This document shows positions 1 through 10,620 of a stretch of DNA of 64,000 bases, piece after piece. The notes beneath the pieces are model-generated. The model worked only from the letters and a program-made list of their open reading frames with translations, was not told where the DNA came from and searched no databases. The translations under genes were made by a program, and so were the position numbers. Source of the stretch: Amyelois transitella (Eukaryota; Arthropoda; Insecta; Lepidoptera; Pyralidae); contig NC_083536.1 in the NCBI RefSeq assembly GCF_032362555.1, positions 6,820,001 to 6,884,000 of the forward strand, read 5' to 3'. Position 1 is the first letter of the stretch. Every line of letters begins with the position of its first letter.

Positions 1-2579
1 GAAGTAAGAGTTTGGGAATCGCGAATATCATGCGGTAAGGAATTCCACAGTCGTACAGCATGAGCAGAGAAGGAAAAAGAGTAGAAGGAAGTCTTGTGGG
101 TAGGAATAGTAAGAATGGTGCGCAAATAAGATCTGCAAGGAGAATTAGACGAATGACGGAAAGAGAAACGTTCTTTAAGATAGGAAGGAAAGGCGGGATT
201 AAATAAAATATTAAAAAGAAGACAGAGAATGCGAGTATTTCTACGAAAGCGAATGGGAAGCCATTTCAGCTAAGTACGGTAAATGGAAACATGATCGTAT
301 TTTCTTAAGCCAAAAATGAAACGGATACAGAGGTTTTGTAACCTTTCCAATTTATCTAGTAGCTCCTCTGTGGCATCAAGATAGCACGCATCAGCATAGT
401 CCAAAATTGGAAGAATCAGGCTCTGCATGAGAGACCCTTGTTTGAAAAGGTAAGAAATATTGAAGGCATCTTAGAGTATGGAAAGAGTAGTAGATCTTAC
501 GACTAACCTCCTTAATATGGGCCGACCAGTTTAGGTTTGAATCTATAGTAAGACCAAGGTTCCTTGCAGATTTGGTGAATTCAATTGGAGAATCATTATA
601 GTACAGGCTTGGCAATATATCAATGTTGATTTGATTACACATATAATAACTACCAATTATCATAGCCTTAGATTTGACAGGGTTAACCAAAAGACCATAA
701 TACTTCGCCCATTCAGAAACCCGATCAAGTTCTGCATTCATCTCCGCAATAGCTGTCAAGGAGTCCTTCTCATCAAAATGACAATATATCTGTAAATCAT
801 CAGCGAAAAGATGGTATTTGCATGTCAGTAGTTTAGAGACTGATGTTATAAATAACGAAAATAGCAACGGCGAGAGTATACCGCCCTGAGGAACACCAGC
901 ACTAAGATTACACCAATCAGAAACCGACTCACCAACACGGACAAGCTGTGATCGACCGCGGAGATATGAATCAAACCATGATAGGGAAGAGGGAGAGATA
1001 TTACTTGACCGCAGTACGCCCAACAAAACGTCAAAGTCAATAGAATTAAATGCACTAGTGAAATCCAGTAACACAATCAAAGTGAGTGCCTTATTTTCCA
1101 TTGCCCAACGGATGTCGTCCGTTACATTAATTAGAGCGGTGGCTGTGCTATGTCCAGGTCTGAAACCAGATTGAAATGGGCTAATAAGATTATTTTTATA
1201 GAGAAATGAAGAAAACTGGTTGTGTGAAAGATGTTCAAGAACTTTAGAGAGGTATGGTAAAATAGATATAGGACGAAGGTCAGAGAAGGACGAAGGATTA
1301 GAAGTTTTTGGCAATGGTATAACATTAGCCCGCTTCCAAGCTAAAGGAAAAATACCTGATGAAAATGAATAATTAAAGATGTGAGTTAGTACCGGTAGTA
1401 GTATGGGTAAAAGTAAACTGATCATCTTGGAGCATACTAAGTCGTTTCCCACTGCATCAGAAGAAATATGTTGAATAGCTTTATTAACCTCATCTTGAGG
1501 AACTGCAGAAAACTCAAAGGCAGGATAAGTGGGGGTGGGTATGTCTAATAATTTGGAGAGAGTAGCAGATTTAATAGTTAGATATAAACTTATAGGGGGA
1601 TGTGAGAAATGTTTATTGAGATCATTAAGGTTAAAATGAGCGAAAGTAGGAGAAGAGGAGTTTACCACACCAACAGACCTCAAAAATTTCCACATCTCGG
1701 CAGGGCTTCGATTCACAAGCGATTCGTGGAAGTAACGTCTCTTGGCGTCACGACATGAACGACTACACCGGTTGCGAAGCATCTTGTAAAATTGCAAATT
1801 ACGTTCAATCGGACATCTCTTATATCGCCGTTTCGCTTTATCCCTGCGTGCCATCCACTCCTTAATTTCCGAAGTAAGCCAAGGGGCAGGTTTGTGTTTT
1901 ACTTTGACACGACGCAATGGTGCATGGCTATCAAATAATGTAAGAATCATGCTGTTGAGAATTTCAACTTTATTATTTATATTATTCTCATTGAAAATTA
2001 AGGTCCAATCAATGGTCAATGAGTCCCTAGTCAATGCCTCCACGTCAATACCCTTAAAATTTCGGACAGTTCGGTACTGTAACTTACACTTAGGGGCACG
2101 AATCAGGTATGATAAGTAAAGGAGATCGTGATGTGAAAACGGAGCAGTAAGTTGACCATGACAGGCGACATTGTCAAGAGAAGAGGTAATTATAAGGTCT
2201 AACAGGGATGGAACGTTGCCCGGTGCATGATGTGTTGTAGAAAGAGGTAAGATATTCAAATTATAAGAAGACACAATGTTTTGAATTTGAAGGGAACGAG
2301 AATCGTTTTTTATGAGACACGTATTAAAATCACCCATTATAACAATGTGTTCATAGATGGGACGAAGTTCATCTAAAAGGGAATCAAATGTACTGAAATA
2401 ATTAATATGGAGACTAGGAGAATAAAATGCCGCAAGAAGTATTTTAGCGTGAAGTGTGTGTAGTGCGTAAATTCAGCAGTTGCTGAATAAGTGGAGGGGG
2501 AACTGCGTAGAATATTATAGGGAATTTCGGATGTAAATAGCGACACCACCACAAGCTGCACCAACTCTGTCATTGCGAA
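1..2579 (-). pseudogene. LINE-A: non-LTR retrotransposon ORF2, endonuclease C-terminus, RT and 3' end (Jockey/CR1 type)
   Basis: Read on the minus strand this encodes the end of an apurinic endonuclease domain and a reverse transcriptase that copies the element's RNA at the target site. The endonuclease part shows GGVAIYIRN near 2530 and GDFN at 2337. The RT shows GFRPGHSTA, the fingers motif PQGGILSPLLF and the catalytic FADD at about 796-807. The longest open stretch is 391-2337 (648 codons). A frameshift near 430 moves the C-terminal part (LDYADACYLDA, then RFRRNTRILC) into another frame, and there is an in-frame stop near 275. The element runs off the left edge, so its 3' end is not seen. 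Its N-terminus is at 8261-8549, separated by the Harbinger insertion. Inactive as it stands. Confidence 0.9.
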
Positions 2580-2582
2580 TAA

Positions 2583-2616
2583 GGGCCGGCGCCCACTGCC
2601 GGCACGGCACGGCATG
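2583..2616 (+). repeat. Harbinger left terminal inverted repeat
   Basis: These 34 bases match the reverse complement of 8224-8257 exactly. Beyond them the two ends diverge within a few bases into GC-rich subterminal repeats. Confidence 0.9.
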
Positions 2617-2712
2617 GCACGGCAGAGCATCTCGCGGCATGCAATGGCATCCCGCGGCGTGCAATGGCATGCCGCTGCGTGCTGCGGCATCCCGCGGCGT
2701 TCCGCATCCTGC
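2617..2712. repeat. Harbinger left subterminal GC-rich repeats
   Basis: Short units of the type GCGGCATGC / GCGGCGTGC / CCCGCGGC recur about every 10-20 bases. A similar cluster lies near the other end (about 8010-8135). Subterminal motif clusters like this are usual transposase-binding sites; the binding role here is inference. Confidence 0.6.
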
Positions 2713-2797
2713 TGAAAGCCCAGCCACTCTGGCTTAGTTTTGCTCCGCGCGTATTCGAAGTTGGTTGTGTCGCTAAAGAACATTTTGTTGTGTCGTT

Positions 2798-3105
2798 ATG
2801 GTTGACTGGGATTTAGTGTTAATAGCACTTCTAGCTGAAGATGAAGAGAGACAAATAAGAACTGCTAATTTGACGAACAGACAATTCTGGGTGCATAATT
2901 TATGGAAAACAAGATCTACAAATGGTGAATTCAGCAACATATTTAATGATTTGAGATACGACATCCGAAAATTCTATGATTATTACAGAATGGACTATGA
3001 AAAATTTGAAAAGTTAAGTGATTTGCTAAAATGGCATATAAAGAAAATCAAAACTAATTTTCGATCGCCTATACCTGTCACAGAGAGATTGTCTGTATGT
3101 TTAAG
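2798..3105 (+). pseudogene. Harbinger transposase, N-terminal exon
   Basis: An open stretch from ATG 2798 encodes about 103 residues of the charged N-terminal region typical of HARBI1-like transposases (FWVHNLW, RKFYDYYRMDYEKFEKL, VTERLSVCLR). After CLR a donor GTTAGT at 3106 fits a splice. The expected continuation (YLITGASFKSLAFSYR) follows an acceptor at 5401-5402. The putative intron 3106-5402 holds the MITE and the antisense MADF exon. The element as a whole is dead because the later exon is disrupted. Confidence 0.75.
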
Positions 3106-3158
3106 GTTAGTGCATATTACATTACATGCGATGAGGCATAGAATTAGGCAACGAAGTA

Positions 3159-3959
3159 TGTGTCAGGATGGCTGACCAAAACGGAATATTTAAATATAAC
3201 TAAACGCATTGGGTAGTACCTATTTTATACCATTTGGTGCCTTTAACGCATGTACGTTGAGACCGCGGGTGTACATCACGGAATTGAACTTATCTTCAGA
3301 AAGATGGTACTATCGATGTACCTCACTGTACCAAAAACGAAATCTAGAGTACCTCTCTCGATAAATATATATATAATAATATATGTACACCCGCCATTCT
3401 AATGTTAGAACTGCGGGTGTACATTTTATTTCGGCTAGGAGATACATATTTTATATTCCAAAGCTATGCTAATTTAGTGTGTAATGTTATTTGAAAACTA
3501 AGCTATGTTTATAAAAAATTTAAAAATAATTAAATGTTAACGTTTACAACGTTACAGTAGGTACCTAGTAAATAAAGAAAATTTCATGATAATTTAAGCC
3601 CTTCAAATATTTTCTGAGCAATTACACTTCTGTATGCAAACGATTTAACTTTTTCCAGGCGTTTCATACATACTTAAATAATAATTAAACAAAGCTACGG
3701 AACATTTTGTTATTTTTGCATGTCAAGGTACAAAATATTTTCGATAGTTAAAAGTTGGTAGGACCTACTGGTTTTGGAATAAATTAAAGTGGTCAGCCAA
3801 CCTGACGTCAGTATGGCTGACCATCTTTGTCTATTGATTTCTTTGAAACCGCATAGGTACTAGATGTCGTGTTAAAGGTACCAAATGATATAAAATAGAT
3901 ACTACCCAATTCGTTTAGTTATATTTCAATATTCCATTTTGGTCAGCCATCCTGACACA
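3159..3959. mobile_element. MITE-like non-autonomous DNA element in the Harbinger intron
   Basis: The ends are inverted copies beginning TGTGTCAGGATGGCTGACC, similar over roughly 90 bases, flanked by TA on both sides (3157-3158, 3960-3961). There is no open frame. An inner motif GCGGGTGTACAT occurs near 3264 and 3412, with its reverse complement near 3385. TA duplication suggests mobilisation by a Tc1/mariner-type transposase, but the family is not recognised. Confidence 0.75.
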
Positions 3960-4165
3960 TACTAAACTTAACCACTTCGGTTGAAACAGTTTAGCAGAAT
4001 AACCTAACAAATTTTTGAGCTGTGTGTGACACCACGGAGCATTTACTAATATTAAAATAAAAGTCTTGATTTATTTGGTAATTGTTTATTTTTATAATCA
4101 GCTATCTATGATCACAAATGTACCTACAGTACAGTATGATAAAAAGCGAAAGTATTATAAAAAAT

Positions 4166-5304
4166 TTAGTTTTCATAGTCCGGTAATTGAATACTGGAAT
4201 TATTGTTATATATTATATCACTATTATTTTGATGTCTGGATATAGGAATAGGTATGTATTCTGTATGAGTAGTACCATAGTTTTGTTCGGTGTTATATTG
4301 TTGTTCGGGCTTATTAAATGAAGAAAAATTACTTCTTTCGATTATTGTATTATGGGTTCTGGCAACAGAAGTTGGTGCGTATTGCTGAGATGAATGAAAT
4401 TCATTTGAAATATCGAATCCTGAACTTGATGTTGAAGGATGACTTCGCTGCACAACTGAACTTAACTCCACATTTTCCAAATGCTTTATTTCTGCATCAG
4501 TAACAATACGTAAGACATCGCGTTTTATTTCAGCTTGTAATTTTGGTGACAAAGTCTTCGCTGTTGCCGCCATTGCTTGAAAAAATATCTCCATAGGATG
4601 TTGTTCTTTCTTTTGGTTTACAATGTATTTTTTTAATATTTCTGCTGTTGTTTCCGTATACTGTGTTTGCGATGACATGTATGATCGTTGACGAACATGT
4701 CTAGCTGGTCTAGAATCTGATGCATGGGATGAACATGACATTTGAGATACAGGCGATTGTGCTTCAGGAAAATTAACAGTTGATGCTGTTTCGGGAGGTT
4801 GTGTATTTTCGATATTCTGCGTATCTTCGGAAAGCTGTGTATCGTCGGAAGAAGAGTCTAAATTTGAAAGCTGAGGTCTATCTTGAAAAAACTTTTGCAG
4901 AAATTCAAGTTCCTTTTCAAATTTAATTGGTCGCCTCTTTCTGGCAGCGTCACCGCTTTTGGACACCCTGTTTTTTAACATACATACATACATATGATCA
5001 CGTCTATATCCCTTGCGGGGTAGACAGAGCCAACAGTCTTGAAAAGACTGAATGGCCACGTTCAGCTATTTGGCTTAATGATAGAACCAAGATTCAAATA
5101 GTGACAGGTTGCTAGCCCATCGCCTAAAAGAGGAATCCTAAGTTTATAAGCCTATCCCTTAGTCGCCTTTTACGACATCCATGGGAAAGAGATGGAGTGG
5201 TCCTATTCTTTTTTGTAATAGTGCCGGGAACCACACGGCACTGTTTTTTAAGGCTTTTCTATAATTGTTACGAAGGCAGCTCCACGTCTTCTGACATTCT
5301 TCAT
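4166..5304 (-). pseudogene. Harbinger accessory MADF protein, main exon (split by a SINE)
   Basis: On the minus strand the exon starts after an acceptor TTACAG at 5305-5310 and encodes the second half of a MADF domain (CQKTWSCLRNNYRKALKN). It then continues as a long Ser/Thr/Gln-rich tail to the stop at 4166. Such proteins partner the Harbinger DDE transposase and carry it to DNA. The SINE at 4979-5240 and its duplicated 11-bp target cut the frame between KALKN and VSKSGDA. Otherwise the 297-codon open stretch 4166-5059 shows no further stop. The first exon is at 7650-7783. Confidence 0.75.
4979..5240 (-). mobile_element. Lepidopteran-type SINE copy
   Basis: 262 bp flanked by an exact 11-bp duplication CTGTTTTTTAA (4968-4978 and 5241-5251). 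Read on - it runs from GTGTGGTTCCCGGCAC to a (TATG)n-like tail ending ATGTATGTATGT. The same family recurs at 23792, 29263, 29870-30290 and their duplicates. The clear target duplication makes this the best-defined copy in the window. Confidence 0.85.
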
Positions 5305-5402
5305 CTGTAACAAGAATGAAGTATTTTAAATAACACACGCTTTTTACGTCACACACACGTTTTTTTTAACGTCTACTAATGTTTTTTTTTGTTTTGTTAA
5401 AG

Positions 5403-5775
5403 GTATCTAATAACAGGAGCTTCTTTTAAGTCTTTAGCTTTTAGCTATCGTATGGGATTCACTACTGTGCGTAAAATAGTCCACGAAACCTGTCAAGCAA
5501 TATATACTGTATTAAGATCTACTGCATTGCCGAAACCCACGAGCCAACAATGGCAGTCAATTGCAACCGACTTTGATAAATTTTGGAATTTTCCTAACTG
5601 CATTGGGGCCATAGATGGTAAGCATTTCAAGATTAGAGCTCCTAATAACAGTGGAAGTATGTATATCAACTACAAGAAGTTCTTTAGCATCGTTTTATTA
5701 GCTGTCGTGGATGCAAAATACAAATTTGTGATTGTAGATGTCGGAGCATATGGTCGAAACAGCGATGGCGGTATA
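5403..5775 (+). pseudogene. Harbinger transposase, DDE domain first half
   Basis: The exon starts after AG 5401-5402 and encodes the first part of the catalytic domain. It includes CIGAIDGKH (first catalytic Asp, near 5612) and the GRNSDGG motif. It is cut in the GGI codons by the mariner at 5776, which inserted at a TA. The frame resumes at 7099. Confidence 0.88.
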
Positions 5776-7096
5776 CATTCAGTCAGAAAAGTATCGGGAA
5801 TGGATTATTTATTGATGGTTCCAAATTCAAATTTTTGTTTTTTTTGTTGTTGTTAGATTGGCACAACTGTTTTCCATTTTGGCGCGGAGTTTGAGTTGCA
5901 TCTGTTGTTTACATTAAATACAGTGCTATTTTTAGTTATATCATATCTAGTGTGTATTGCTAATTTCATAATGGATAAAAACATCGAACAAAGAGTTTGT
6001 CTTAAATTTTGCATTGCCAATGGAATATCGTGTTCGGAGTCACTGAAAATGTTACAGAAGGCTTACGGTGAATCGACTTTATCAAAAACTCGTGCTTATG
6101 AGTGGTACAAAGCGTTCAAAAGCGGTCGAGATGTGATGGAAGATTTGCCTCGCTCTGGTAGGCCATCAACGTCTGCAACTGAAGTTAACATCGCAAAAGT
6201 GAAGGAAATAGTGACTGAAAATCCTCATTCAACTTTGAGAGAGATAGCCACCGAACTTTCTGTATCTCACGAGTCGATCCGTACCATTTTAACTAATAAT
6301 TTGGGTATGAAACATGTTGCCGCTCGGCTAGTCCCAAAAGACCTGAATTTTTTTCAAAAACTCAATCGCATGAGAGTCGCTGAGGACATGCTAGAACGAG
6401 TCAATTCCGACCCAACATTCATGAAACGCATTGTTACTGGTGACGAGACGTGGGTTTACGAGTTTGACATGCAAACTAGTCAACAAGCTTCGGAGTGGCG
6501 CCTTCCAACTGAACCGAAACCGGAAAAACCACGCCAAAGTCGTTCAAAAGTCAAAGTCATGTTGACTGTTTTCTTTGACTATCGCGGTGTTGTGCACTCG
6601 GAATTCTTGCCGGAAGGTCAAACGGTAAATAAGGAATATTATTTGAGTGTTATGCGGCGTTTAAGAGAGCAAATCCGACGAAAAAGGCCAGATTTGTGGA
6701 AAGAAAATTCTTGGATTTTGCACCATGATAATGCACCTTCGCACAAGGCCATCATTGTGAACGAATTTTTAACCAAACACTCAACAAATACCATCGAGCA
6801 ACCACCATATTCACCAGATATGGCTCCAGCCGACTTTTTTCTTTTTCCTAAACTCAAATTACCACTTCGTGGCACCCGTTTTCAATCGGTAGAAGACATA
6901 AAAGAGAATTCGCGGCGAGAACTGACCTCAATTCCGGAAACAGCGTTTAAAAAATGTTTTGATGATTGGATTATTCGTTGGCGTAAGTGTATCGTTTCTA
7001 AAGGAGCATATTTTGAAGGTGATAAAATAAATTTGGATGAATAACAAACAGTTTGTGTATTATTGATCTTTTCCCGCTACTTTCTTGACAGAGTAG
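5776..7096 (+). mobile_element. mariner element (copy 1, in Harbinger)
   Basis: 1321 bp between TA duplications (5774-5775, 7097-7098). The imperfect inverted ends are CATTCAGTCAGAAAAGTAT on the left and CTACTCTGTCAAGAAAGTAG on the right complement. One intact transposase frame lies inside. It has the same ends and coding sequence as the seven mariner copies in the giant repeat to the right, but lies outside it. Confidence 0.95.
5971..7044 (+). CDS. mariner transposase (intact, DD34D)
   Basis: A 357-residue cut-and-paste transposase, the usual length for mariner. The N-terminal half carries two helix-turn-helix segments (roughly residues 5-110, including SKTRAYEWYKAFKSGR). The catalytic triad is complete: Asp158 in TGDETW, Asp253 in HHDNAPSH and Asp288 in YSPDMAPADFFLFPKLK, with 34 residues between the last two. 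I chose the ATG at 5971 (MDKNIEQ) because it gives normal mariner length; the frame is open upstream to 5896 but that codes for leader-like sequence inside the terminal region. The frame is uninterrupted and this copy could be active. Confidence 0.93.
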   Translation: MDKNIEQRVCLKFCIANGISCSESLKMLQKAYGESTLSKTRAYEWYKAFKSGRDVMEDLPRSGRPSTSATEVNIAKVKEIVTENPHSTLREIATELSVSHESIRTILTNNLGMKHVAARLVPKDLNFFQKLNRMRVAEDMLERVNSDPTFMKRIVTGDETWVYEFDMQTSQQASEWRLPTEPKPEKPRQSRSKVKVMLTVFFDYRGVVHSEFLPEGQTVNKEYYLSVMRRLREQIRRKRPDLWKENSWILHHDNAPSHKAIIVNEFLTKHSTNTIEQPPYSPDMAPADFFLFPKLKLPLRGTRFQSVEDIKENSRRELTSIPETAFKKCFDDWIIRWRKCIVSKGAYFEGDKINLDE

Positions 7097-7098
7097 TA

Positions 7099-7610
7099 CT
7101 TCAAAGCTCCAAATTTGGTTCGAAACTACGTAATGGTTTTTTAAGCATACCACCGGAAAAAGCTTTACCACATTCAACTCAAAAATTACCCCACGTATTT
7201 GTTGCCGATGAAGCCTTTCCACTAACAAAAAATATTATGAGACCATACCCCTCACATCTTTTAAATGATGAAAAAAAAGGATATTCAATTATCGCTTAAG
7301 TCGAGCACGGCGTATTGTAGAAAATGCTTTTGGAATGTTACAAGAAAGATTCGAACTATTTCAAAAAGGTGTAAAAGTTCAACCAAAGTACATTAACAAC
7401 ATTATACTAGCAAGTACGTGTTTGCATAACTTTATCATTGATGATCATTCTATGGAAGCACTCGGCTCTAATACTAATAATGCAATCGATAGAACCAATG
7501 ATACAGTTTTCAATAATCTGGAAGGGATGGTTGTAAGAGATTGTTTCACGGAATATTTTTCTAATGTTGGTAACGTGTACTGGCAAAATGAAATTGTTAA
7601 TAGATGTTAG
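7099..7610 (+). pseudogene. Harbinger transposase, DDE domain second half
   Basis: Continues the frame cut at 5775. It encodes VADEAFPL (second Asp, near 7207) and, after a frameshift in an A-run near 7263-7275, RRIVENAFGMLQERF (catalytic Glu near 7320) and CLHNFI. It ends at 7610. The frameshift and the mariner insertion both inactivate it. Confidence 0.85.
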
Positions 7611-7649
7611 TTTCTATTTCTGACAATAAATAAGTAAAAAAATAACTTA

Positions 7650-7783
7650 CGGGTTTTATTCATTTCTTCTGCAATTTTCTGCCATGCGTTCCTTTTCATA
7701 TGTTGATCCATGTAGAAACGGGAGGAGACATCGTATATACACTCATGCGAACGAACCAGATTAATCAGTTTCTCTTCATCCAT
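7650..7783 (-). pseudogene. Harbinger accessory MADF protein, first exon
   Basis: On the minus strand ATG at 7783 starts MDEEKLINLV, the canonical opening of a MADF domain (…YDVSSRFYMD…NAWQKIAEEMN). It ends at a GTAAGT donor next to 7650. It joins in principle to the acceptor before 5304. The transposase DDE exon lies inside this intron on the opposite strand. Confidence 0.8.
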
Positions 7784-7828
7784 TTTTCCGTATTTTACGT
7801 GAAGTAATTTACTGTATCGCGTACGCAC

Positions 7829-8223
7829 GTGCTAATTACTTGCCACGCTCAGTCAGTGTGAGAGAAAAAATCGTGCGCGCCAGTGCGTTTTCTCCCTCCC
7901 TTGCCCCCGCGCACCGACCGGAATGCGCTCCATCGAAATGATGCTGCACAAGTTTCAACCTTATTTCAACTAGCTAGCAATCATAATTCCTCGACCCCAA
8001 AATGACCCATACGTCTCACGGGATGCAATGGCGTGCCGCGGAATCCTGTGGAATGAAAAGGCAAGACACGTCATACCGCCGTATGCTGCGGCGTGTCGCG
8101 TCATGCCGCGGCATCCTGTGGCACGTCGCGGCATCGTGGTATCAAAATAAAGTAACATAAATTCTAAACGTATTGAAATAAGATTCAAAATAATTTAATT
8201 AGTATTAAAATCCTTTGCCATGA
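7829..8223. repeat. Harbinger right subterminal region
   Basis: Non-coding. From about 8010 to 8135 it holds GC-rich repeats (GCCGCGGCAT, GCGGCGTGTCGCG, GGCATCCTGTGGC) matching those near the left end. 8136-8223 is AT-rich. Confidence 0.6.
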
Positions 8224-8257
8224 CATGCCGTGCCGTGCCGGCAGTGGGCGCCGGCCC
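8224..8257 (-). repeat. Harbinger right terminal inverted repeat
   Basis: Exact inverted match to 2583-2616, followed by the duplicated TAA. Confidence 0.9.
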
Positions 8258-8260
8258 TAA

Positions 8261-8549
8261 GGTTAAAATTATTTAAATCAACAAGAGAAGAATGTAGTGA
8301 GGGTTTTAGGAAAGATTCCGAAACAAGTATTGCATATAAATGAGCACAATCAAATGAGGTTACAAAATCTGGGAAATGCCCAAGGATACTTTGTGCATTT
8401 ATATGTACAATGTTAAAATTTCTAGGATAGTCTGAAAAAATTCTAGACAGATCATCGCATAATAGCCGTCCAGGTGTGAAATCCGTATCCGCACTGAGAA
8501 AACTACAAGAAGAAGACGAGCAAGAAAAATAACTCTCGTTAATATCCAT
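8261..8549 (-). pseudogene. LINE-A ORF2 N-terminus (endonuclease start)
   Basis: From ATG 8549 the minus strand encodes the start of an AP-endonuclease domain: FNIVHINAQSILGHF, then VSESFLKPSL. It is in frame with 2579 once the Harbinger and one TAA are removed. No ORF1 is visible upstream. Confidence 0.85.
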
Positions 8550-9180
8550 AAAAAGACAATTAACAAATTATTAATAATTTAACATAAAAAAAAATATTAT
8601 AATAATAAATAATGTGACTATATTAACAAGCAATAAATTACCCTCCAAGCTCATCCATTGGTCACTACTCACAAAATCTAATAAACACAGTTCCGCAAAA
8701 TTTTACAAATATAAAAGAATTACAAGTTAAGGAAAAATACATAAAAATAAAAAAGAAAAAGAAAAGAAAATAAACTGCTACAAATATTACGGCATGGAAC
8801 AAAACGCAGCAATTAATAATTATACCCTGATGACAACACCACAGCAGAAATGACAGTGACAGTAATTGTTAGTCCAAGGTGACAGGTGAATGACAATCAT
8901 GATAATGACAATTAGATTAAAAACATGACAATTACAGACTGTGAAGTGTGACAGTGAATTTCTATAACAATAACCAGTAAATTTATTTATTTAAAATTAA
9001 TATTCAAGATAGAGGTAAGGGTGATTTGCAAAAACGAAAATTAAAGAATACCTACATTAATGTGAAGAATAAATGTACCGCCACCTTGGACCACAGAAAA
9101 ACCCATTAACAATAATACCGGTCATTCACTCACGTCCACGCAATCTGCTCGCTTTAAGGGCCACAGGGGCCTTACTGGAG
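8550..9180. other. AT-rich non-coding stretch, probably LINE-A 5' region
   Basis: No open frame or clear repeat. 8860-8960 is rich in TGACA/ATGACAAT words. It could be LINE-A 5' UTR or unrelated sequence. Confidence 0.35.
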
Positions 9181-9440
9181 CCAGCTTTTTGCTTGCGAGT
9201 CAAAATTCAAAAAATTCAAAATTCAAAATTTTTTATTCATTATTGTAGGATATTATTATATCGCTTAATAATTGTCGTATGGTTTAACAACTTGGTTGAC
9301 GTCAAATAAATTACTTAAAAACTAAGTTTACTGCCGCTTCCAAGGCGTCAGTGCAGAAGAAGCGGTAACAAACTGCACTGCAGCATTTTCTTCAACAACG
9401 TCAACTCCACAATATTAAATTATACTTAGAATAGAATGTG
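9181..9440 (-). mobile_element. 3' UTR-like end of another LINE
   Basis: Read on -, a non-coding stretch ends in a tandem tail of ATTTTGAATTTTGA type (about 9205-9235). This is the kind of simple-repeat tail seen at non-LTR element 3' ends; compare the TTGATTT-type tail of LINE-B at 15870-15900. No coding sequence remains. Confidence 0.4.
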
Positions 9441-9503
9441 GACGGGAGAATACATTGCTCACGGGAGATTTATATATTTATGAGATTTAATATTGAAAAA
9501 AGA

Positions 9504-9656
<153 letters not shown>

Positions 9657-9699
9657 TTGCCAATTTTAAAAAGATTTATGTACAGAGTGTACTGAAATT

Positions 9700-10471
9700 T
9701 TGATATAAGTTCAAATTAAACTACAATTAATTACGAGGTTCCTGTGCCAAGCTCGAGCCAGATGTTTTTATCATTAAGGTAATCATCAGTCCTATAATAA
9801 GCCTTCTCACAAAGTACTTTCTTTACATACTCTTTGAATTTTCGGTTGGGCATATCAAGAACAGACTCCGGCAACCTATTATAAAATCGTATACAGTGAC
9901 TGCCGGGCCCGTCTCTCTACCATCGGAACTTGTTTGTTGTTGAACATATGTATATTTATGCATTCTGGCTGAGTCCCTTGCCATAGCGTAAGTACAGCTT
10001 TTTGTTTTTGAACGTTAATAATTCTACTATATTAATTGGTTATGGTGGACCTTCCATGCTGATGTGTGACGTATTCAGTTTCTTGACAATATCAGTTCGG
10101 TTAAACTTCTTTACCGCGGCCAAAATATCCTGTTTTTTGGTCACTGTTATAAACTCGGCAACAATTTGTATATTGTACCCTGTCTATAAATATTCTTTAT
10201 ATCCTCTTTATTCATAGGAACACAAATGGCGTTGCAGATTGATTGAACCAAGTCACACAAATCTGACCTTGTTTCTTTATTTTTGGCTGGTATAATTTTT
10301 ATTTCTATACACGTCATTTTACCAGTTTTATCGAGGTTCTCAATTCTGCCTTCAAGTTGCTTGATGTAGGCTATATAGTATGTCCGCCCTACGCTCTTCC
10401 TCTAGGACGTCGCAACGACCCAGCAGCTCGTCGTATTTGCTCGACATGAACTCCACTGAGTTTTTGTAAAA
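9700..10471 (-). pseudogene. LINE-D: ORF1 (FP-like domain) joined to the last part of an ORF2 by an internal deletion
   Basis: Minus-strand fragments in several frames read SVEFMSSKYDELL (coiled-coil part of ORF1), then AVKKFNRTDIV and MEGPP, typical of the FP/baculovirus-FP-type domain found in LINE ORF1. They pass directly into a typical ORF2 C-terminal tail (KEYVKKVL, YYRTDDYLNDKNIW). The RT is missing, so this is an internally deleted copy. Its 5' side is interrupted at 10471 by the copia element; the rest should lie beyond the copia's other end. Confidence 0.65.
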
Positions 10472-10579
10472 TGATACGCACAAGGATAGGTGACAACTAA
10501 CTCTTTATTTGACAAGCTTTGGTACATCAGACATAACACAGATGGCGCTACTTATGACATTTTGTTATATATTTCAACA
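10472..10579 (-). repeat. putative copia 3' LTR (short)
   Basis: 108 bp starting TGTTGAAAT on - and ending TATCA, preceded by a purine-rich tract AAGTGAGGA (10580-10588). It lies between the RNase H end and the interrupted LINE-D frame. The other LTR is outside the window, so the limits are unproven. Confidence 0.45.
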
Positions 10580-10620
10580 TCCTCACTTAACAAAATGTAA
10601 AAGATGAAACAATATAACCA

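Larger units (their letters stand above)
2583..8257. mobile_element. PIF/Harbinger DNA transposon inserted in LINE-A
   Basis: The element is bounded by inverted repeats beginning GGGCCGGCGCCCACTGCC and by a TAA target duplication (2580-2582 and 8258-8260), which is the 3-bp pattern of PIF/Harbinger. Removing it makes the LINE-A endonuclease frame continuous from 8261 to 2579. It encodes the two expected proteins, a DDE transposase on + and a MADF/Myb-like DNA-binding protein on -. The total is 5675 bp. About 2.4 kb of that is later insertions: MITE 3159-3959, SINE 4979-5240 and mariner 5776-7096. Neither coding region is intact. Confidence 0.92.

Noticed and set aside
2373-2783. 136-codon minus-strand frame spanning the Harbinger left end
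   Set aside because: Chimera of LINE-A endonuclease and Harbinger terminal repeat, not a gene.
6639-6875. 78-codon open frame antisense to the mariner transposase, repeated in every mariner
   Set aside because: Exact shadow of the transposase in the opposite strand.
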